A stretch of 64,000 nucleotides of DNA from assembly GCA_025464975.1 (NCBI GenBank), contig JAODMT010000024.1, positions 248,001 through 312,000 of the forward strand, in the 5' to 3' direction. The notes under the pieces were generated by a model. It was not told the origin of the DNA, did not search any database, and worked only from the letters and a program-made list of their open reading frames with translations. Both the position numbers and the translations under genes were made by a program. This DNA is from Microbacteriaceae bacterium. Lineage in GTDB: Bacteria; Actinomycetota; Actinomycetes; Actinomycetales; Microbacteriaceae. This document shows, piece after piece, positions 33,916 to 41,337 of this stretch. Numbering within the stretch: position 1 is the first letter of the stretch; each line of letters starts with the position of its first letter.

Positions 33916-34996
33916 GCCCGGCAATCTCGGCGAGCACTATCGGTGCCGAGGCCCGACCGGCGATATCGCTGATGGTGGTGAACAGGGCCGCGGGAATCGG
34001 GATGCCGTTCTCGCCTCGTTCGCGTCGTGCTTCGCGCTCGGGATCGCCGGGGACCTTGACGTCGTTCTCGTTCAGTTGCATTGCGTTGAGGAGATGCTCG
34101 ACGTTCTCTGCCGTCTGTCCGCCAGGGTTCAGCGCTTCCGGGTCGATCACCAGGAAAAAGTGGCCGATGTTGTCGCGATCCCCCGACTGCAACGGGCCCG
34201 CGGCGTTGGACAAGGCGGCACTCAGGACCTGCGACATCAGGCTGAGGCCGAAGCCCTTGTGGCCACCGGTCTCGGGAGTCGGTCCCCCGAGCGGGCTGAT
34301 TGTGGCGCCGAGCTTCGTCAGGAGATCGTAGGCGAGCGACGGGTCGGTGACGGCTTCGCCGGCCCGGTCGAAGACCCAGCCCTCCGGAAGGGTCTTTCCC
34401 TTGTTCGCATACGCCTTCACCTTGTTGAGGGCGACAACGCTCGTCGACATGTCGACGAGCAATGGCTCACCGTTCACCCGCGGTGCGGAGAAGGCGATCG
34501 GGTTGGTGCCAAGAATTGGCGTGGTGCCACCGGTGGCCGAGGTCACCGGCGTTCGCGTGGTCGTCGTGACAATCGAGAGAAGCCCCTGCTCGGAGGCCAG
34601 GCGAGCGTAGAAGCCGAGCGCGCCAAAGTGGAGCGAGTTGCGCACAACCACCATGCCGATCCCGCCCGCGCGCGCCTTCTCGATTGCGAGTTGCATCGAC
34701 CGGATGCCGGTCGGGTGCCCCAGTCCGTGATGTCCGTCTACGACAGCGAAGGCGGGGCCATCCACGACGACCTCGGGCTCGGCGGTCAGGTCGAGACGGC
34801 CGTCAGCCAGGAACTTTTCGTACATCGAGAGCATCGAGACGCCGTGGGAGTCGATTGCCGAGAGGTCGGTGTCGACCATGATGTCGGCGGTGGTCGCCGC
34901 GGAATCGGCCCGCATGCCCCACGCACCCAGGATTTCGAGGATTTGTGCGCGCAGTGATTCCGGCGTGTAGCGCCGTGGCTCGGTCTCGGTGGTCAT
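33902..34996 (-). CDS. Ldh2/malate-lactate dehydrogenase family oxidoreductase
   Basis: A 364-residue NAD(P)-dependent dehydrogenase of the LDH2/MDH2 fold (relatives: DlgD, ComC, ureidoglycolate dehydrogenase). Conserved blocks are DLSAIDSHGVSML near residue 44, VVRNSLHFGALGFYA with the catalytic His, TNPIAFSAPR and GGHKGFGLSLM. These enzymes oxidise 2-hydroxy acids or reduce 2-oxo acids. Here it may oxidise an aldonic acid at C2 and so feed the OtnI step. Its ATG overlaps the stop of the LhgO-like gene (ATGA), so the two enzymes form one operon. The exact substrate is unknown. Confidence 0.87.
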   Translation of the reverse strand: MTTETEPRRYTPESLRAQILEILGAWGMRADSAATTADIMVDTDLSAIDSHGVSMLSMYEKFLADGRLDLTAEPEVVVDGPAFAVVDGHHGLGHPTGIRSMQLAIEKARAGGIGMVVVRNSLHFGALGFYARLASEQGLLSIVTTTTRTPVTSATGGTTPILGTNPIAFSAPRVNGEPLLVDMSTSVVALNKVKAYANKGKTLPEGWVFDRAGEAVTDPSLAYDLLTKLGATISPLGGPTPETGGHKGFGLSLMSQVLSAALSNAAGPLQSGDRDNIGHFFLVIDPEALNPGGQTAENVEHLLNAMQLNENDVKVPGDPEREARRERGENGIPIPAALFTTISDIAGRASAPIVLAEIAGPTSS

Positions 34997-36180
34997 ACGG
35001 AAACTCCTACCTCGTCGGCGATGCGCTTGCCAATTTCCAGAGCCGCGGTCGCGGCAGGCGACGGGGCGTTGAGGACGTGAATCTGTCGAGGCGCGCGCTC
35101 AAAATAGAAGTCGTCGACGAGAGTGCCGTCGCGCCTCATCGCCTGGGCGCGAACACCGGCATGGGTGGGGACGAGGCTGTCGTCCGAGAGGTCCGGGATG
35201 AGCTCGCGGAGGCTGCCAAGGAACTTCTTCTGCGAGAAGGAACGGAGGGTCTCGTCAATCCCGGTGCGCCAGAACTTCTTGCCGAGAATCCAGAGACCCG
35301 GCCACAGGGCGCTGTCAATCACGTCGCGCGGGTTGATCTGCAGCCAGCTGTAGCCCTCGCGAGCCAGCGCGAACACGGCGTTAGGGCCGGCGTGGACGGA
35401 GCCGTTGAACATGCGAGTGAAGTGGACGCCGAGGAAGGGGAACTCGGGATCCGGGACCGGGTAGATGAGGCCCTTCACCTTGTGTGACTCCTGCGGCGTG
35501 AGCTCGAAGTACTCGCCGCGGAAGGGGATGATCCGTACCTTCGGGGTGAGGCCAGCGAGCCGCGCGACGCGGTCGCTGTGCAGGCCGGCGCAGTTGACGA
35601 ACTCGTCGCCGCGGTACTCGCCCGACTTCGTCGTAACCGTGATTCCGTCGTTCTTCGAGGCGACTCCGACGATCTTCTGGCCAAAGAGCACCTGACCGCC
35701 GTTCTCCTCGATCAAGCGGCGCAGCGTTTCGCAGACGCCGCGATAGTCGACGATGCCGGTCGACTCCACCCGGAGCGCCGAGACGGTGCGGACATGCGGC
35801 TCGTACTCGCGGGCTTCCTCGGGGCTGATGACCCGGCACGGCACGCCGTTGGCCTGGCCACGACGGTACAGCTCCTCGAGAGCGGGGATCTGCGAGGCAT
35901 CGGTAGCAACGACAAGCTTGCCGCAGATGTCCACGGTGATGCCGTGCTCTTCGGCGAACTGCTTCATGGAGAGCGACCCCGCCTGGCCCATCGTCGCCTT
36001 CAGACTGCCCGGCTTATAGTAAAGGCCGGAGTGGATCACGCCGGAGTTGTTGCCGGTCTGATGCTCGGCAACCGCGGCCTCCTTCTCGAGGACGGTGACG
36101 CGGTGACCGCGTCGTCCGAGCTCGTACGCGGTGGAGAGGCCGACGATTCCTGCGCCGGCCACAATGACGTGGCTCTTCAT
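34993..36180 (-). CDS. lhgO: L-2-hydroxyglutarate oxidase family flavoenzyme
   Basis: A 395-residue FAD-dependent oxidase/dehydrogenase of the LhgO (YgaF) family. It begins with GAGIVGLSTAYELGRRG (dinucleotide-binding), followed by NNSGVIHSGLYY, PFRGEYFEL and FLGVHFTRM, then the C-terminal GVRAQA block, all typical. LhgO oxidises L-2-hydroxyglutarate with quinone as acceptor. In this island another 2-hydroxy acid could be the substrate, so the symbol reflects family rather than proven activity. AAGGAAG eight bases before the ATG. Two ATACTATAGT boxes lie upstream. Confidence 0.87.
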   Translation of the reverse strand: MKSHVIVAGAGIVGLSTAYELGRRGHRVTVLEKEAAVAEHQTGNNSGVIHSGLYYKPGSLKATMGQAGSLSMKQFAEEHGITVDICGKLVVATDASQIPALEELYRRGQANGVPCRVISPEEAREYEPHVRTVSALRVESTGIVDYRGVCETLRRLIEENGGQVLFGQKIVGVASKNDGITVTTKSGEYRGDEFVNCAGLHSDRVARLAGLTPKVRIIPFRGEYFELTPQESHKVKGLIYPVPDPEFPFLGVHFTRMFNGSVHAGPNAVFALAREGYSWLQINPRDVIDSALWPGLWILGKKFWRTGIDETLRSFSQKKFLGSLRELIPDLSDDSLVPTHAGVRAQAMRRDGTLVDDFYFERAPRQIHVLNAPSPAATAALEIGKRIADEVGVSV

Positions 36181-36237
36181 GGGATGACTTCCTTGTTCGG
36201 GGCTCTCGACAACGCTGTGCGCGGAGCACGGTCTTAA

Positions 36238-36272
36238 ATACTATAGTGATGACGGTATTGAGATACTATAGT
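36238..36272. promoter_or_regulatory. paired ATACTATAGT boxes
   Basis: Two identical near-palindromic ATACTATAGT boxes (36238-36247 and 36263-36272) sit 25 bp apart between lhgO and the ModA-like gene. They are likely GntR sites controlling both directions. Confidence 0.65.
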
Positions 36273-36386
36273 AATTGAAGTCAACTTCTTAGCGCTACGT
36301 CGGTAGAGACTCTGGAAGCTCAACGGTGAATGACCTTCGCGATCCGAGCCGACGACGCTTCCCTCGAGATTGTAAGGACACACACC

Positions 36387-37097
36387 ATGACCACTTCTTC
36401 CAGCCCCGCCGCGGTCTCCCTATGGAGTGCCCTAGTCGTTCGCGGCTCGCTCGACGCCACCGTGATCCCGGCCTTCGCCGCCGAGGGAGAGTGGACCGTG
36501 GACGCCGTGTTCGACCCGACGACCGTGCTCATGCAGCGTATTGCCGCAGGGGAGTTGCCGGAGGTCATCATCTCCACCACCGGCTCCCTCGAGAGCCTTC
36601 CCGCCGGCACCCTCCTTGCCGGATCGATCACTCCGCTCGTTCGAACCGGCATTGGCATTGGCGTCGCCGAGGGACAGGCCGCACATCCGATCGAGACGGT
36701 TCTTGATCTCACCGAGGCGCTGCTCGAGGCTCGCTCGGTCGCGTACTCGCGCACCGGACAGAGCGGGATCTACTTTGCCACCCTGATCGAGAAGCTCGGC
36801 ATTGCCGATGAGGTCAACGCAAAGGCGACCATCCTGGAGAAGGGATTCACGGCGGAGGCGATCATCGACGGCCGCGCCGATCTCGCCATCCAGCAGGTGA
36901 GCGAGCTCCGCTTCGTTCCAGGCATCACCGTCGTCGGACCGCTCCCGGAAGCGGTCCAGCGCTACACCGACTTCTCCGTCGCGCGAACCTCGATTGGTGC
37001 TGCTTCGGCCGGGGCTCACGCGCTCCACGCGTTCCTCACCGCGGAGCTGGCGCAAAACGCGTACCTCGCGGAGGGCCTGCAGCTCCCCACGGTTTAG
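36387..37097 (+). CDS. cytoplasmic ModA-like substrate-binding protein
   Basis: A 236-residue protein with the type 2 periplasmic-binding fold of molybdate-binding-like proteins. SLWSALVVRGSLDATVIPAF opens domain 1, ITPLVRTGIGIGVAEG is at the hinge, and SRTGQSGIYFATLIEKLGI and ADLAIQQVSELRFVPG are in the second domain. No signal peptide or lipobox is present and no ABC partner lies nearby, so it is not a normal import component. It could be a sensor, a carrier or an enzyme acting on the island's carboxylate. AAGGA upstream of the ATG. It starts a rightward operon with the FAH gene. Confidence 0.72.
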   Translation: MTTSSSPAAVSLWSALVVRGSLDATVIPAFAAEGEWTVDAVFDPTTVLMQRIAAGELPEVIISTTGSLESLPAGTLLAGSITPLVRTGIGIGVAEGQAAHPIETVLDLTEALLEARSVAYSRTGQSGIYFATLIEKLGIADEVNAKATILEKGFTAEAIIDGRADLAIQQVSELRFVPGITVVGPLPEAVQRYTDFSVARTSIGAASAGAHALHAFLTAELAQNAYLAEGLQLPTV

Positions 37098-37184
37098 TAG
37101 GAATAGGTTCGAAGCGCCGTTGCTCCTCGCCGCAGCGGCGCTTCTTGATTGCGGCGAGGGTTCACCACCGTTCGGAGAGAACTC

Positions 37185-37901
37185 ATGACAGCCATTCCCC
37201 TCGTACCTACGCATCCTGGACTCCCGATCGCCGGGTCCGATGAACGCTTTCCCATCCGGCGCGCGTACTGCGTCGGCCGAAACTACGGCGACCACGCTCG
37301 CGAGATGGGCGCAAACCCCGATCGTGAGCCGCCGTTCTTCTTCTCGAAGCCGACCGACGCCGTGTACGCCATCGACGAGGGGCTGCCACTCGACGATGTC
37401 GCGCCTGGGCACGTGCCGTATCCGCCCCTGACGTCGGATCTGCACTACGAGGTCGAGCTCGTCGTAGCCGTTGGTGTCGGCGGGAAGGACATCTCCCCGG
37501 ACACCGCGCTCGAGCACGTCTGGGGCTACGGGCTCGGGATCGATCTCACCCGGCGCGACGTTCAGGACGAGGCGAAGCAGATGCGCCGGCCCTGGGACAT
37601 GGCGAAAGGCTTCGACGCCTCGGGCCCGAGCTCAGCGATCGTGCCCGTGGCACAGATCGGCCACCCGGACGCCGGGCGGATTCACCTCGAGGTCAACGGC
37701 GAGCCGCGCCAACAGGGCGATCTCTCCGACCAGATCTGGAGCGTCCCCGAGATCATCGCCGCTCTCTCACGCACCATCACGCTCAAGGCGGGCGACCTCA
37801 TCTTCACCGGTACGCCGGCGGGCGTCGGTGCTCTCGCGCACGGAGATGTCGTGACGGCAGGGATCGACGGGATCAGCACCCTTTCCTTCGTCGTCGACTG
37901 A
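37185..37901 (+). CDS. fumarylacetoacetate hydrolase family protein
   Basis: A 238-residue FAH-fold enzyme of the fumarylpyruvate hydrolase/acylpyruvase subgroup. It has YCVGRNYGDHAREMG near residue 25, FFFSKPTDAV, the metal-ligand block LHYEVELVVAVG (Glu residues), IGIDLTRRDVQ-type GLGIDLTRRD and the C-terminal TGTPAGVG. These are Mg2+-dependent hydrolases or decarboxylases of 2-oxo diacids. In this island it may process an oxo-acid intermediate. GGAGAG precedes the ATG at 37185. It lies 87 bases after the ModA-like gene and converges on the MBL gene. Confidence 0.9.
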   Translation: MTAIPLVPTHPGLPIAGSDERFPIRRAYCVGRNYGDHAREMGANPDREPPFFFSKPTDAVYAIDEGLPLDDVAPGHVPYPPLTSDLHYEVELVVAVGVGGKDISPDTALEHVWGYGLGIDLTRRDVQDEAKQMRRPWDMAKGFDASGPSSAIVPVAQIGHPDAGRIHLEVNGEPRQQGDLSDQIWSVPEIIAALSRTITLKAGDLIFTGTPAGVGALAHGDVVTAGIDGISTLSFVVD

Positions 37902-37909
37902 CCTCGCAA

Positions 37910-37953
37910 CCGCTGATCGAGCTTGTCGAGATCTCGACAAGCTCGATCAGCGG
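37910..37953. repeat. 44-bp perfect palindrome, dispersed-repeat type
   Basis: Arms at 37910-37931 and 37932-37953 are exact reverse complements with no loop, centred on GAGATCTC. The last 13 bases (GCTCGATCAGCGG) recur at 37964-37976. Such GATCGAGCTTGTCGA palindromes are, to my knowledge, dispersed repeats in Microbacteriaceae between convergent genes. Confidence 0.8.
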
Positions 37954-37985
37954 ATACACCTCCGCTCGATCAGCGGGCACACAAA

Positions 37986-38038
37986 AAGCGTCCGCGCCCG
38001 GAACCATAGTTCCAGGGCGCGGACGCTTCGAAAGTTTC
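37986..38038. terminator. terminator between FAH and MBL-fold genes
   Basis: AAGCGTCCGCGCCC pairs with GGGCGCGGACGCTT (14 bp) with an inner GGAAC/GTTCC stem. On the minus strand it runs into TTTTTGTGT, so it ends the MBL gene; it may work both ways. Confidence 0.9.
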
Positions 38039-38039
38039 G

Positions 38040-38819
38040 CTAGGCGATGGGCGTGAGGCCCTTCTCGTCCAGCTCGACCTTGACCGGACCTTCCCTGCCG
38101 TCGAAGTTCACCGTGAAGATCTCACGCAGCGTCGGGCCTTCGTCGAGAACCTCGCCATCGACCATCCGGAGCCGATTGTCGTGTCCCGGCAGCAGGCTGA
38201 TCGAACTGTCGGCGGTCAGGATCGCACGGACCGTATCGATGCTGCGCTGGCTTGCGGAGAGATCCATCGACAGGTCGGGAACGCCGGTGAACAGCTCGAC
38301 CCGATTCTTCACCGAGTCGCCGGAGAGGAGGACGCCGCCCTCGGTCGTCGCGACGCGGAACGCGATGTGACCGGGCGTGTGCCCTGGCGTCGGGAACCAG
38401 GAGATGCCCGGGAAGAGTTCTCCGCCTTCGTCCATGCCAGTGAGGAAGTTCTTCGGCTGGTCTGACGCGGCCACATAGTCAAGGTACGGCTTCGAGAGGA
38501 AGACCGCGTCCGGCTCGGGGTGGTTCGTCGCCCAGTCGTACTCCACCTGGTGCACGGTCACCGTCGCTTCGGGGAACATTGCGATGTTGCCGACATGGTC
38601 CCAGTGGAGGTGGGTCAGGAGAACGTCCGTCACGTCGGCCGCGGTGAGGCCGAGTTCCGCGAGGTTGGCCCGCACCATCCCTCCGTGCGCGGGCGAGCCG
38701 GTATCGACGATCACGACACGGTCCTCGGTGCGGAACAGGTTTACGCTGCTCCAGCCGAAGCCACCGTGGAATGCGCTCTTGATCGGGAATCCGTGAGCGA
38801 GGGGATGGGCGTCGTACAT
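38040..38819 (-). CDS. MBL-fold hydrolase, lactonase-like
   Basis: A 259-residue metallo-beta-lactamase-fold protein of the N-acyl-homoserine-lactonase-like family. The HLHWDH motif (His70, His72, Asp74, His75), PTPGHTPGH, SGDSVKNR and LLPGHDNR give a complete dinuclear zinc site. There is no signal peptide. It follows the uronate-dehydrogenase-like gene by 81 bp on the same strand. Since uronate dehydrogenases release lactones, I infer that it hydrolyses a sugar-acid lactone rather than a quorum signal. AAGGAG precedes the ATG by eight bases. Confidence 0.85.
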   Translation of the reverse strand: MYDAHPLAHGFPIKSAFHGGFGWSSVNLFRTEDRVVIVDTGSPAHGGMVRANLAELGLTAADVTDVLLTHLHWDHVGNIAMFPEATVTVHQVEYDWATNHPEPDAVFLSKPYLDYVAASDQPKNFLTGMDEGGELFPGISWFPTPGHTPGHIAFRVATTEGGVLLSGDSVKNRVELFTGVPDLSMDLSASQRSIDTVRAILTADSSISLLPGHDNRLRMVDGEVLDEGPTLREIFTVNFDGREGPVKVELDEKGLTPIA

Positions 38820-38900
38820 CGAAATACTCCTTGTGGTTCTAGTTTGTGGCGTCGGGGGAAAACGCCGGAGCCGGCCGGCGGCTTAGGTGTGCGGCAGTCC

Positions 38901-39677
38901 TCACCAGAGGCCTCCGGTGTAGTCGGGATCGACGTATCCTCCACCCTGGTACTCCGGCGGGGTCTGTCCGGCGAACTGATCGGCAAAGGACTCGGCGTTG
39001 TCGAGAGGCTGCCAACCCAGTGCCTTCATCCCGGCTTCGTTCTCCCACCAATTGCGGGTATTGGCCGAAACACCGTAGACGATCTGGTAGCCGACGTCCG
39101 GCGCCTCAATTGATCGCTGCATCAGCGAGATTGCGTCGCGGTGACTGAGCCAGGTGCTCAGCTGTCGCACGTCGTCCGGTGCCTCTCGGAAGCTCCCGAT
39201 GCGCAGGTTCACCACCTCGAGGCCCCACTTGTCGTGGTAGAGGCGACCGAGGGTTTCGCCGAAGGCCTTGGACACGCCGTAATACGAGTCCGGCCGGGGG
39301 AGAACCTCGTTGTCGATCTTTGTGTCCGACGGGTAGAAGCCGATCGCGTGATTTGAACTCGCGAAGATGACGCGACGCACGTTCGCACGTCGCGCAGCCT
39401 CGAACAGGTTGTACGTGCCGACGATATTGTTCTCGAGGATCAGCGGGAACGAACGTTCGTCGGCGATGCCACCCAGGTGAACGATCGTGTCGACGTCGCT
39501 GCAGAGCTCGGTGAGAAGATCGAGGTTGGCGAGGTCACCGACGAACTCGGTCTCACCGGTCAGCAGTTCGGTTCCCGGCTCCATGACCAATAGGCGAACC
39601 TCAGGATATCGGCCTTCGAGGCCGGCACGGAGGATCGTGCCAACCCGTCCCGCGCCCCCTGTGTACATGACTGCCAT
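38901..39677 (-). CDS. uronate-dehydrogenase-like NAD-dependent SDR
   Basis: A 258-residue extended-type SDR. It shows GGAGRVG near residue 7, HLGGIADE, the ASSNHAIGFYP stretch, and YGVSK with catalytic Tyr133 and Lys137, followed by RIGSF, TWLSHRD and GVSANTRNWW. This order closely follows uronate dehydrogenase, which oxidises D-galacturonate or D-glucuronate at C1 to an aldarolactone. DenD, the D-erythronate dehydrogenase of tetronate pathways, has the same fold but is longer as I recall it. GGGAG six bases upstream supports 39677 over the earlier TTG. It is the first gene of an operon with the MBL lactonase candidate. Confidence 0.85.
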   Translation of the reverse strand: MAVMYTGGAGRVGTILRAGLEGRYPEVRLLVMEPGTELLTGETEFVGDLANLDLLTELCSDVDTIVHLGGIADERSFPLILENNIVGTYNLFEAARRANVRRVIFASSNHAIGFYPSDTKIDNEVLPRPDSYYGVSKAFGETLGRLYHDKWGLEVVNLRIGSFREAPDDVRQLSTWLSHRDAISLMQRSIEAPDVGYQIVYGVSANTRNWWENEAGMKALGWQPLDNAESFADQFAGQTPPEYQGGGYVDPDYTGGLW

Positions 39678-39732
39678 CCCGCACTCCCTTGTCTCGTGGT
39701 GGCGGCTGGCGACATTCGCCGGCAAGCCGCTT

Positions 39733-39778
39733 TAGTATTGGTCACCATACTATTTGCAACCTCGCGAAACTATACTAT
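39733..39778. promoter_or_regulatory. TAGTAT palindrome and ACTATACTAT box
   Basis: TAGTAT-N8-ATACTA (39733-39752) is a perfect 6-bp inverted repeat, followed by ACTATACTAT (39769-39778), between the dehydrogenase and transporter genes. The core matches the boxes at 33.1 and 36.2 kb. Confidence 0.6.
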
Positions 39779-39879
39779 GCTCGTCGACAGAACTCCCGGG
39801 CTCACCGGAATCCGGATTACGCGGTTGTGGCAGTAGGGCCCCCGCACAGGCAATCAAAGGCGATCTGAAAGGCGCAATG

Positions 39880-41253
39880 ATGCACGAATCAGCAGTATCC
39901 ACACCAACAACTATCTCGAGGGCAGAGCTGCGACGAGTCGGTTGGGGTAGCTTCATCGGAACCGCGATCGAGTGGTACGACTTCTTCGTCTTCAGCGCCG
40001 CATCGGCACTGGTATTCGGCCCCCTCTTCTTCCCGGGAGCCTCCCCGATTGTGGGCGTGCTTTCGGCGTTCGCGGTCTTCGGAACGGGATTTGTCGCGCG
40101 CCCATTCGGCGCAATCTTCTTCGGATACCTCGGCGACAAGATCGGGCGAAAGAAGACGCTGATCACGACGCTCCTCATGATGGGGGCCGGCACGTTCATC
40201 GTCGGCTGCTTGCCAACGGCCGGACAGATCGGCATTCTCGCACCCATCCTCCTCGTGGTCTGCCGACTGCTGCAAGGCTTCGCCACCGGCGGAGAATGGG
40301 GCGGCGCGACCCTCGTTGCGATCGAATTCGCCCCCGACGGCAAGCGCGGCAAGTACGGCACCTTCCCGCAGCTTGGAAACGGCACGGGTATCGCACTCTC
40401 GACTGCGGCGTTCGCACTCGTCTCCACCCTGCCGCAACAGCAGTTCATCACCTGGGGCTGGCGAGTACCGTTCTTCGTCAGCGTGGCTCTGATCGTCATC
40501 GGGCTCATCATTCGCAAGCAGATCGGCGAGACGCCGAGCTTCACCAAGATGCAGGAAAACAACGAGATCGTGAAGAACCCGTTGGTGACGTTGTTCCGTA
40601 ACGACTTCAAGTCAGTTCTTCGCGTGATCGGCATCAAGCTCATCGAGGGTGTGTTCGCGATCATCTGCTTCACCTTCGTCGTCGCATTCGCCACCGGTCA
40701 GCTGCATGTCGATCGCACTTCCGTTCTGATCGGTTCCTCGATCGCCGCGGTTCTCAGCGTCCCCGCGCAGTACCTGTTCGGATCGCTCTCGGACCGAGTC
40801 GGCCGACGCCCCGTTTTGATCTTCGGCATCTCGTTCCTCATCGCGTTCGCATTCCCGTTCTTCTGGCTCATCCAGACGGCGAACCCGGTCCTCATCTCGC
40901 TGGCCCTGATCATCGGGTTCTGCGTCGGCTACTCGGCTATGTACTCGGTACACACCTCCTACTTCGCCGAAATGTTCCCTCCGAGCACCCGGTACAGTGC
41001 GCTCGCAGTCTCGACGAACATCGGCTCCGTGATCTCCAGCGGTCCGGCGTCACTCATCGCGGGTGCGCTCGTTGCGGCAGCAGGCGGGTCCGCCTGGATG
41101 GTCTCCATCTACATCATCGTGGTCGCCGTGATCTCGCTGCTCAGCGCGATCTTCGCCCCCGAGACGGCAATGAGCCCGCTTCGCGGCGAGGGTGCCAAGA
41201 TCGAGGAGACTGAACTCGCGGCAAAGTCGAAGGTAGCCCAGCCCGTGAAGTAG
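39880..41253 (+). CDS. MFS transporter, metabolite:H+ symporter (MHS) family
   Basis: A 457-residue 12-helix importer. GTAIEWYDFFVFSAASALVF in helix 1 is the MHS hallmark seen in ShiA, KgtP and ProP; FGYLGDKIGRKK is motif A and RLLQGFATGGEWGGA follows in helix 4. These proteins import carboxylates or osmolytes with protons. Its place before otnK and otnC makes a sugar acid the likely cargo. GAAAGG is seven bases before this ATG; an ATG one codon earlier is equally possible. Two intercistronic hairpins separate it from otnK. Confidence 0.9.
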   Translation: MHESAVSTPTTISRAELRRVGWGSFIGTAIEWYDFFVFSAASALVFGPLFFPGASPIVGVLSAFAVFGTGFVARPFGAIFFGYLGDKIGRKKTLITTLLMMGAGTFIVGCLPTAGQIGILAPILLVVCRLLQGFATGGEWGGATLVAIEFAPDGKRGKYGTFPQLGNGTGIALSTAAFALVSTLPQQQFITWGWRVPFFVSVALIVIGLIIRKQIGETPSFTKMQENNEIVKNPLVTLFRNDFKSVLRVIGIKLIEGVFAIICFTFVVAFATGQLHVDRTSVLIGSSIAAVLSVPAQYLFGSLSDRVGRRPVLIFGISFLIAFAFPFFWLIQTANPVLISLALIIGFCVGYSAMYSVHTSYFAEMFPPSTRYSALAVSTNIGSVISSGPASLIAGALVAAAGGSAWMVSIYIIVVAVISLLSAIFAPETAMSPLRGEGAKIEETELAAKSKVAQPVK

Positions 41254-41266
41254 ACCCCAAACCGGA

Positions 41267-41323
41267 GGAAGCTTCGCCGACACAGTGAAGCTTCCCCGAC
41301 ACATTGAATTGAACAGATTCAAT
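41267..41323 (+). other. two hairpins between the transporter and otnK
   Basis: GGAAGCTTC/GAAGCTTCC (41267-41295, 9 bp, 11-base loop) and ATTGAAT/ATTCAAT (41303-41323, 7 bp, 7-base loop) fill the 84-bp gap. No T run follows, so they may stabilise or process the mRNA, or attenuate it partly. Confidence 0.6.
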
Positions 41324-41337
41324 CGAGAGGACCAACC

